Source: CAXNKG01 sp964202965 (lineage in GTDB: Bacteria > Acidobacteriota > Vicinamibacteria > Vicinamibacterales > UBA2999). Taken from it: a DNA stretch of 64,000 nucleotides. Positions 1 through 11,209 of the stretch are shown here, in pieces. How positions within the stretch are numbered: the first letter of the stretch is position 1; each line of letters starts with the position of its first letter. The notes beneath the pieces are model-generated. The model was given only the letters and a program-made list of their open reading frames with translations. It had not been told where the DNA came from and did not search any database. Both the position numbers and the translations under genes were made by a program. Location of the stretch: assembly GCA_964202965.1 (NCBI GenBank), contig CAXNKG010000005.1:58547-122546 (forward strand), read 5' to 3'.

Positions 1-149
1 GAGGCGTGGCCGATGCCCCAGGTCCAGCCGGCGATCCAGCCGCGCCTCCGGCCGTCGGCCACGGCAAGGGGAGCGACCGCGGCCAGATGGTCGGGCCCTG
101 CGAGGACGTGAAAGAACCCGGCGAGCGCTCCTGTGATTGCTGTCAGCAC
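1..149 (-). CDS. NicO/UreH-like metal transporter, N-terminal fragment
   Basis: The reverse strand reads from a GTG at 149 off the left edge of the window, giving about 49 residues with no stop. A TAG lies in frame four codons before the GTG, so no longer start is available except in other codons. The fragment holds HVLAGPDHLAAVAPLA and, 20 residues later, TWGIGHA. Both resemble the His-rich membrane motifs (H-x-DH and G-x-GH) of the nickel/cobalt transporter and UreH-like superfamily. Metal export or import across the inner membrane is inferred from family only. It follows the SDR gene on the same strand, separated by a tandem repeat. Only the N-terminus is visible, so substrate and length cannot be judged. 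Confidence 0.55.
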   Translation of the reverse strand, partial: MLTAITGALAGFFHVLAGPDHLAAVAPLAVADGRRRGWIAGWTWGIGHA

Positions 150-154
150 GTTCC

Positions 155-950
<796 letters not shown>

Positions 951-956
951 GAATTG

Positions 957-962
957 ATTTTA
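957..962 (-). promoter_or_regulatory. -10 element, leaderless SDR gene
   Basis: TAAAAT on the reverse strand, 6 bases before the ATG at 950. The spacing places the transcription start at the start codon. Confidence 0.55.
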
Positions 963-964
963 TC

Positions 965-987
965 GGGGATTGGGGGTTGGGGATTGG
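965..987. repeat. G-rich heptad repeat
   Basis: GGGGATT, GGGGGTT and GGGGATT in tandem followed by GG. Three long G-runs plus a GG make this a marginal G-quadruplex candidate just upstream of the SDR promoter. Confidence 0.7.
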
Positions 988-994
988 AACTCGG

Positions 995-1031
995 AAAAAG
1001 AAAGGGCCGGCTATCCGAAGACAGCCGGCCC
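995..1031 (-). terminator. Rho-independent terminator of the radical SAM gene
   Basis: Perfect 9-bp stem GGGCCGGCT (1004-1012) with AGCCGGCCC (1023-1031) and a 10-base loop. On the reverse strand it is followed by a T-rich tract (TTTCTTTTT). It lies 33 bases after the stop of the reverse-strand radical SAM gene and upstream of the SDR promoter. Confidence 0.85.
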
Positions 1032-1036
1032 GTAAC

Positions 1037-1064
1037 TGAGGCCTGAAGCCCGAAGCCTTGAGCC
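1037..1064. repeat. degenerate heptad repeat, 4 units
   Basis: TGAGGCC, TGAAGCC, CGAAGCC and TTGAGCC in tandem. On the reverse strand it begins at the TAG stop codon of the radical SAM gene. Confidence 0.75.
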
Positions 1065-3160
1065 TACACCGTCGGCTTGTGCACCACTTCCGCGACGTCC
1101 TGCTTCTTGCGTCCGCCGCCGAGTCCCTGGATCTGCAGCGTCGGCTGCTCCTTGAGCACTTCCTGGCGATACAGGCGCTCCATGTCCTGGTGCTGGCGGA
1201 GCTCCTCGGGCGTCATCTGCGACTTCTTGCGCGCCGCGAGCTTCTCCTGGCGGGCGTTCTTCGCAATGCCCAGGTCATCGAGATCCGTCTGCTGACCCTT
1301 GGCGACCGCCTCCGCGTTGAGCACCAGCGAGTGGTCCTTGCTCGACATATCGACGCTCTTGCCGCCGGCGAAGATCTCGTGGCGGCCGTGCTCCTCGTAC
1401 CACTTGGTGAGTGTCGCCGTCATGTGCATCTTCTCGATGATGTTCCGCCAGCCGATGCCGGTGTTATACGCGCAGAAGGAGATTTCGCCCTGCTGCGTCG
1501 CATACGGAATGATGCACATCTCGGTGCGGCGGAAGTCGTAGTTGAAGAGGTCCTGGAACCACATCCCGGCGATGAACAGGAAGTTCCAGCGGTCCGAGCG
1601 CCGCTTTTCGATGTCGCTCATCGTGCGGTCGCCGGTCACCTTGCCGTAGTTCCGGCCCGTCGCGCCGAACGTCTTGTCGAACTTCTTCATGAGGTCGCCC
1701 ATGCGGAAGTGGGTCGGCGACTGGAACGGGTCGTAGTTGCGCATCAGGGCGAGGCCCATGCCGACGAGCGACAGGAACTTGCCGCGCGCGGCGTCGTTCA
1801 CCTGCGCGACGTCCCTGGCGAGCTGATCGGCCTTCAGGAACGCCGTCACGGGGACCGCTTCCTTCGTGTCCTTGTCGATCATCAGCGCCATGCCGATGCC
1901 GCAGTTCGGGTGGCAGCCGCACGTCAGCTGGCCCCATTCGCGGTCGGGCCCGTGGACGACGTCCGCCCAGTCGGTGAAGGTGGACATGAACGAGATCGGG
2001 AACCAGTCGCGGATCGGCTCGCCGATGCCGGTCTGGTTCTTCACGTCATGCGCCAGGTGCGACAGCGTGTAGCGCTGCGCGGCACGGCGCTCCGGCGTGA
2101 TCTCCTCGTCGCGGCCGGTGAACGAGACCGGCTGGAACGAGAGGAAGTTGATCCGCTTCGGGTTATCCATCGCGAACTCGATGACCCGGCCGACCTGCTC
2201 GTTGTTGACGCCGTTCACGATCGTGATGACCGGGACGATGTCCACGCCGGCGTTGAACAGGTTTTCGATCGCGCGCAGCTTCACGTCGAACAGGTTGCCG
2301 ACGCGGCGGTGCGCGTTGGCCGCGTTGCCGATGCCGTCAAACTGCAGGTACGCGTAGCGCAGACCCGCTTCCGCGGCCGCCCTGGCGAAGTCGGGACTCT
2401 TGGCGAACTCGATGCCGTTGGTCGCCGCCTGAATGCTGTTGTAGCCCACCTTGCGCGCATAGCGGACCGCGTCCAGGAAGAACGGCGACATTGTCGGCTC
2501 GCCGCCCGAGAACTGCACCGACATCTGCCGCTTCGGCTTGATCGTGACGGCGTTGTCGAGCACCTGCTTGATGTCTTCCCACGTCAACTCGTGGACGAAG
2601 CCCACCTGGTTGGCGTCCATGAAGCAGGGGTCGCACATCATGTTGCAGCGGTTGGTCAGGTCGACCGTCAGCACCGACCCGCGGCCGTGCTTCACGGTGG
2701 AGCTGCCGTGGTTGTGGAGCTTCTCGTCGTTGTGCGCGCGGGTGTCGCGGCCCGGGAAGACTTCCTCGAGGTGCTTGAAGAACGCGGGATCCATCGCCAT
2801 CACGTCCTCGAAATGGCCGTGCAGGGGACAGTCCTTGACCATCAGGATCTTGCCGTCGCGCTCGATGATGGTCGCCTTGATCTCGCCGACCTTTTCGTTG
2901 AGCAGCACCGAGACGTCCTTCTTGCCGTCGAGGATCTCCTGACGCGCCTCACGCGTGCAGGTCGGGCAGAGGGAGTCGGTCTCCCGCGGCCAGCCGAGCG
3001 GCGGCTTCGTTTTCTGGTGCGACTTCAGGAGCGGCTTGTCCGACCAGCGTGGAATGAAGGACGGGTTCTGGCTGATTCGATTCGCGGCGGAGAAGACCTG
3101 CCAGATTCCATTGGCCGCGATCGACATCCCTTTTTCCACGTACTTGATTGGCGCGTGCAT
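1064..3160 (-). CDS. radical SAM protein, COG1964 / tetraether-lipid-synthase-like
   Basis: A 698-residue iron-sulfur enzyme. The radical SAM signature CNMMCDPC (CxxxCxxC) is near residue 172. Ahead of it is a rubredoxin-like metal site, LCPTC near residue 64 and DCPLHG near residue 110. Later Cys pairs (TCGCHPNC, MCII, FCAY) could hold auxiliary clusters. This order is that of the MJ0619/Tes family, whose archaeal member joins lipid tails into membrane-spanning tetraethers; bacterial relatives make membrane-spanning lipids. The C-terminal 100 residues are Lys/Glu/Gln-rich and unassigned. The ATG at 3160 is preferred over one nine codons upstream because AAAGGAG lies 11 bases before it. Function is inferred; other radical C-C coupling or methyl transfer is possible. 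It has its own terminator. Confidence 0.7.
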   Translation of the reverse strand: MHAPIKYVEKGMSIAANGIWQVFSAANRISQNPSFIPRWSDKPLLKSHQKTKPPLGWPRETDSLCPTCTREARQEILDGKKDVSVLLNEKVGEIKATIIERDGKILMVKDCPLHGHFEDVMAMDPAFFKHLEEVFPGRDTRAHNDEKLHNHGSSTVKHGRGSVLTVDLTNRCNMMCDPCFMDANQVGFVHELTWEDIKQVLDNAVTIKPKRQMSVQFSGGEPTMSPFFLDAVRYARKVGYNSIQAATNGIEFAKSPDFARAAAEAGLRYAYLQFDGIGNAANAHRRVGNLFDVKLRAIENLFNAGVDIVPVITIVNGVNNEQVGRVIEFAMDNPKRINFLSFQPVSFTGRDEEITPERRAAQRYTLSHLAHDVKNQTGIGEPIRDWFPISFMSTFTDWADVVHGPDREWGQLTCGCHPNCGIGMALMIDKDTKEAVPVTAFLKADQLARDVAQVNDAARGKFLSLVGMGLALMRNYDPFQSPTHFRMGDLMKKFDKTFGATGRNYGKVTGDRTMSDIEKRRSDRWNFLFIAGMWFQDLFNYDFRRTEMCIIPYATQQGEISFCAYNTGIGWRNIIEKMHMTATLTKWYEEHGRHEIFAGGKSVDMSSKDHSLVLNAEAVAKGQQTDLDDLGIAKNARQEKLAARKKSQMTPEELRQHQDMERLYRQEVLKEQPTLQIQGLGGGRKKQDVAEVVHKPTV

Positions 3161-3171
3161 CGTAGATAGCT

Positions 3172-3178
3172 CTCCTTT
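3172..3178 (-). promoter_or_regulatory. ribosome binding site fixing the radical SAM start
   Basis: AAAGGAG on the reverse strand, 11 bases before the ATG at 3160. The alternative ATG at 3187 would place this site inside the coding region. Confidence 0.6.
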
Positions 3179-3249
3179 TCCGGACATTCTGGGGCCAATT
3201 GCGCGGATTCGGGCCTGATTTTCAGCGGATTGGCATCCTGCCGCCTGAA

Positions 3250-3289
3250 GGGGATAGGGAGAAGGGGGAAGGGGATGGGAAAAATCCCC
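3250..3289 (+). other. G-quadruplex candidate overlapping a hairpin
   Basis: Five G-runs (GGGG, GGG, GGGGG, GGGG, GGG) separated by 2-4 bases lie between the divergent radical SAM and gltB genes. The last part can instead pair GGGGAT (3271-3276) with ATCCCC (3284-3289), so the two structures exclude each other. A regulatory role is not shown. Confidence 0.45.
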
Positions 3290-3366
3290 GCCTGGGAGTC
3301 CTATCCATACTGTAAAGAGATTGATGTCTCATGAACATTGTATTTAACTTATGGATGAGAGGGCGA

Positions 3367-3372
3367 TATAAC
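3367..3372 (+). promoter_or_regulatory. possible -10 element for gltB
   Basis: TATAAC, 12 bases before the ATG at 3385, with a weak TTTAAC 18 bases upstream. It lies downstream of the ATG at 3331, which supports the later start. Confidence 0.3.
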
Positions 3373-3384
3373 GGTCGATCTCCG

Positions 3385-7920
<4,536 letters not shown>

Positions 7921-7993
7921 CGCGTGGGGTTCCTGGGAGTTCCTGAAGTGCGTAGGGTTCAGACGGGTGCACGTCAAGAACTCTCAGCACGTC

Positions 7994-8040
7994 AGGAACC
8001 ATAGGAACTATAGGAACCATAGGAACTTCAGGAACTTCAG
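7994..8040 (+). repeat. 9-bp tandem repeat with distant inverted copy
   Basis: Five units of AGGAACYAT / AGGAACTTC fill most of the gltB-gltD gap. An 11-base inverted copy, AGTTCCTGAAG at 7938-7948, pairs perfectly with 8026-8036, so the leader of gltD could fold into a long hairpin with several alternative registers. This may set the gltB:gltD ratio; that is inference. Confidence 0.75.
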
Positions 8041-8043
8041 TCT

Positions 8044-9492
8044 GTGGGAAAAGTCACCGGGTTCATCGAGATCCAGCGGAAGAAGCACCCGACACGCCCC
8101 GTCGAGGAGCGCGTGCGCGACTGGCGCGAGGTGTATCTGCCGTCTCCCGTCGCCGACCTGCAGGGGCAGGGGGCGCGGTGCATGGATTGCGGCATTCCGT
8201 TCTGCCATCAGGGGTGCCCGCTCGGGAACCTGATTCCGGACTGGAACGATCTCGTCTACCGCGACCGATGGCGCACGGCGATCGATCGGCTCCACGCGAC
8301 GAATAACTTCCCGGAGTTCACGGGCCGGCTCTGTCCCGCGCCATGCGAAGGCGCCTGCGTGCTCGGGATCAACGACGATCCCGTGACGATCAAGGACATC
8401 GAAGTCGCCATCATCGATCGCGCCTTCCAGGAAGGCTGGGTCGAGCCGCAGCCTCCGGAGACGCGTACCTATAAGAAAGTCGCGGTCGTCGGGTCGGGCC
8501 CCGCAGGCCTGGCGGCGGCCGACCAGCTGAATCGCGCCGGCCACTCGGTGACGGTCTTCGAGAAATCCGACCGGATCGGCGGCCTCCTCCGCTACGGGAT
8601 CCCCGAATTCAAGATGGAGAAGCGCGTGCTCGATCGGCGCCTCTCGCTCATGGAGGCTGCGGGCGTCATCTTCCGCGCCGGCATCGACATCGGCCTCGAT
8701 GTGCCCGTCGAGAAGCTCCGCCGCGACTACGACGCGGTGCTGCTGGCGGCGGGAGCGGGGCAGCCGCGTGATCTCCCGGTGCCCGGGCGCGACCTCGCGG
8801 GCATCCATGTCGCCATGGAGTACCTCACGCTGCAGAACAAGCGGTGCGAGGGCGACTTCATCCCGGAGTCCGAGTTCATCAGCGCCGAAGGCAAACACGT
8901 CATCATCATCGGTGGGGGCGACACGGGCGCTGACTGCCTCGGCACCGCGCACCGCCAGCGGGCGAAGTCCGTCACCCAGCTCGAGCTGATGCCGATGCCG
9001 CCAGCGGAGCGCGCCGAGGACAATCCCTGGCCGCTCTGGCCGCAGATCTTCCGCGTGTCGACGGCCCACGCGGAGGGAGGGGAGCGCCTGTTTTCCGTGT
9101 CGACGCAGCGCTTCGCCGGCGGCCCTGACGGCCGCGTACGCGCGCTGCACGCGGTCAAGGTCGAGATGGTGCGGAAGGATGGCCGCATCGCATTTCAGCC
9201 CATTCCTGGCAGCGAGTTCGAGATTCCGGCGGATCTGGTCCTGCTGGCGATGGGGTTCGTGGGACCCGAGCGCGGGCCGCTTGTTGACGAGTGTGGCCTG
9301 ACGCTCACCGATCGCGGCAACGTCTGGCGCGACGAGCGCTGGATGACGAGCGTGCCCGGCGTCTTTACCGCCGGCGACATGCAGCGCGGCCAGTCGCTGA
9401 TCGTCTGGGCGATTGCCGAAGGCCGTTCCGCCGCCCGCGCCATCGACTACTACCTCATGGGCGAGTCGGCGCTGCCGTCGCCGCTCGCCTAA
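8044..9492 (+). CDS. gltD: glutamate synthase small subunit
   Basis: GltD, 482 residues, the FAD/NADPH subunit that passes electrons to GltB. The N-terminus carries the two cysteine clusters (CMDCGIPFC-x3-C and CPAPCEGAC) that bind 4Fe-4S centres. The FAD site VGSGPAGLAAA lies near residue 150 and the NADPH site IIGGGDTGADCLG near residue 285. The C-terminal TAGDMQRGQSLIVWAI motif closes the FAD fold. The start is a GTG just after the repeat array; no clear Shine-Dalgarno sequence is visible, so translation may depend on the repeat hairpin or on coupling. Confidence 0.95.
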   Translation: MGKVTGFIEIQRKKHPTRPVEERVRDWREVYLPSPVADLQGQGARCMDCGIPFCHQGCPLGNLIPDWNDLVYRDRWRTAIDRLHATNNFPEFTGRLCPAPCEGACVLGINDDPVTIKDIEVAIIDRAFQEGWVEPQPPETRTYKKVAVVGSGPAGLAAADQLNRAGHSVTVFEKSDRIGGLLRYGIPEFKMEKRVLDRRLSLMEAAGVIFRAGIDIGLDVPVEKLRRDYDAVLLAAGAGQPRDLPVPGRDLAGIHVAMEYLTLQNKRCEGDFIPESEFISAEGKHVIIIGGGDTGADCLGTAHRQRAKSVTQLELMPMPPAERAEDNPWPLWPQIFRVSTAHAEGGERLFSVSTQRFAGGPDGRVRALHAVKVEMVRKDGRIAFQPIPGSEFEIPADLVLLAMGFVGPERGPLVDECGLTLTDRGNVWRDERWMTSVPGVFTAGDMQRGQSLIVWAIAEGRSAARAIDYYLMGESALPSPLA

Positions 9493-9501
9493 GATTCCCC
9501 T

Positions 9502-10506
9502 GTGTCTGTTCGTGACGTGCTCATCGTCGGTGCCGGGCCGTCAGGCCTGGCGGCCGCGATTGCGGCCAGGCAGCAGGGGCTCGACTACGTCCTGGTCGAG
9601 AAGGGCGTCCTCGTCAACAGCATCTTCAATTTCCCGACGCACATGGTGTTCTTCACGACACCGGAGCTGCTGGAAATCGGCGGGCTGCCACTCACGACCC
9701 CATACGACAAGCCGACACGACTCGAATCGCTGCGCTACTACCGCCGGGTGGTCGACGCCTTCCAACTGCAGATCTCCTTTCACGAACGCGTGACGAGTAT
9801 CGACCCGCCTTCGCCGGAGGCTTCGGCGGGCGAGGGCGTTTTTGCGGTCACAACACAGGATGCCCGCGGAACCACACGCGTGCGGGAGGCGAAGGCTGTG
9901 GTGCTCGCCGTCGGGTACTACGATCTGCCCAACGTTCTTGGCGTGCCAGGCGAGGACCTACCGCACGTGTCGCACTACTACACCGACGCGCACCCGTGCT
10001 ACCGCCAGCGCGTCGTCGTCGTCGGTGGGAAGAACTCGGCGGCCGAGGCTTCGCTCGAGCTGTTTCGTGGCGGCGCTCACGTGACGCTCGTGCACCGGCA
10101 CGCGGCGCTCGGCGACACGATCAAGTACTGGGTGCGGCCGGACATCGAGAACCGCATCAAGGAAGGATCCATCCAGGCGCGATTCGAGACCTCCGTGAAG
10201 GAAATCACGCGCCAGTCGGTTGTCGTTGAACGCGGCGGCGCCGTTGAGGCGATTCCCGCGGACGCGGTATTTCTGCTGACCGGCTATCACCCCGACGTGG
10301 ACCTGATGCGCCAGGCGGGCATCAACTGTGATGCGGCGACCCTCGCGCCCGATCTCAACTCCGAGACATTCGAGACGAACGTGCCCAATCTGTTCATCGC
10401 TGGGGGCGCGATTGCGGGGAGGAACACGGGGTCCATCTTCATCGAAAACGGACGGTTCCACGGGGAGCGGATCATCAGTGTCCTGTCACAGCGTCTGAGA
10501 TCGTGA
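9502..10506 (+). CDS. ypdA: YpdA family bacillithiol-disulfide-reductase-like flavoprotein
   Basis: A 334-residue two-dinucleotide-binding flavoprotein. The FAD motif GAGPSGLAAA is near the N-terminus and VVVGGKNSAAEASLEL is the NADPH site. The stretch IFNFPTHMVFFTTPELLEIGG is highly typical of YpdA. In Firmicutes YpdA reduces oxidised bacillithiol with NADPH. The thioredoxin-reductase CxxC pair is absent, as expected for this family. It sits 9 bases after gltD and its stop overlaps the next start (GTGA), so the three genes are probably co-transcribed. No bacillithiol biosynthesis gene is in the window, so the substrate here is inferred. Confidence 0.8.
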   Translation: MSVRDVLIVGAGPSGLAAAIAARQQGLDYVLVEKGVLVNSIFNFPTHMVFFTTPELLEIGGLPLTTPYDKPTRLESLRYYRRVVDAFQLQISFHERVTSIDPPSPEASAGEGVFAVTTQDARGTTRVREAKAVVLAVGYYDLPNVLGVPGEDLPHVSHYYTDAHPCYRQRVVVVGGKNSAAEASLELFRGGAHVTLVHRHAALGDTIKYWVRPDIENRIKEGSIQARFETSVKEITRQSVVVERGGAVEAIPADAVFLLTGYHPDVDLMRQAGINCDAATLAPDLNSETFETNVPNLFIAGGAIAGRNTGSIFIENGRFHGERIISVLSQRLRS

Positions 10507-11204
10507 AAGGCTGGCTCCTCTGTCTGATCGCGCTGGCGGCCACGGCGTGCGCTCAAGGTCTGCCGGCGCCGTCAGCGCAGGAGGGGCGGCGGACGGCCAT
10601 GCTTGACGAGCAGCTCCGGGCGCGCGGCGTAACCGATGCGCGGGTCCTGGCGGCGATGGCAGCGGTCCCGCGCGAGCGCTTCGTACCGGAGGACATCGCA
10701 CTCCGGGCGTATGACGACAACGCGCTGCCCATCGGGCAGGGACAGACGATTTCACAGCCCTATGTCGTCGCCTACATGACCGAGGCGCTCGGTGTGCTCG
10801 CGCATCACCGTGTGCTCGAGATTGGCACCGGCTCAGGCTACCAGGCCGCGATTCTCGGCGAACTCGCGCGCGAGGTCTACACGATCGAAATCATTCCCGA
10901 ACTGGCGGCGAGCGCGGAGTTTACGCTCCGCCAGCTGGGGTACGCCCACGTGCACGTTCGCACCGGGGACGGGTACGCCGGCTGGCCTGAGCAGGCACCG
11001 TTCGATCGCGTCATCGTGACGGCCGCGCCGGAGCAGATTCCCCAGCCGCTGATCGATCAACTCGCCGTCGGCGGCCGCCTCGTCGCACCGGTCGGCCGCC
11101 AGGGGGAGGCGCAGGACATCACCATCGTCGATCGCACCCCCGACGGGTTGGTGCAGCGTCGGACGCTGCAGGTCTGGTTCGTGCCGTTCACCCGGGCACG
11201 GTAG
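10503..11204 (+). CDS. pcm: exported protein-L-isoaspartate O-methyltransferase
   Basis: A 233-residue PIMT that repairs isoaspartyl damage in proteins using S-adenosylmethionine. The SAM motif VLEIGTGSGYQAA and the substrate loop GQTISQPYVVAYM are intact, followed by GDGYAGWPEQAPFDRVIVTAA. Unlike cytosolic enzymes it begins with a hydrophobic leader ending in AATAC, so it is probably exported or lipid-anchored; the lipobox is imperfect (Ala at -3). The GTG start overlaps the ypdA stop by four bases, implying translational coupling. An exported repair enzyme needs SAM outside the cytosol, which is odd; the leader may instead be a membrane anchor. Confidence 0.85.
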   Translation: MKGWLLCLIALAATACAQGLPAPSAQEGRRTAMLDEQLRARGVTDARVLAAMAAVPRERFVPEDIALRAYDDNALPIGQGQTISQPYVVAYMTEALGVLAHHRVLEIGTGSGYQAAILGELAREVYTIEIIPELAASAEFTLRQLGYAHVHVRTGDGYAGWPEQAPFDRVIVTAAPEQIPQPLIDQLAVGGRLVAPVGRQGEAQDITIVDRTPDGLVQRRTLQVWFVPFTRAR

Positions 11205-11209
11205 CAGCT

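Noticed and set aside
3188..3384. Riboswitch or ammonium-responsive RNA before gltB
   Set aside because: Only a G-rich stretch and a weak -10 box are seen; no known riboswitch fold can be recognised.
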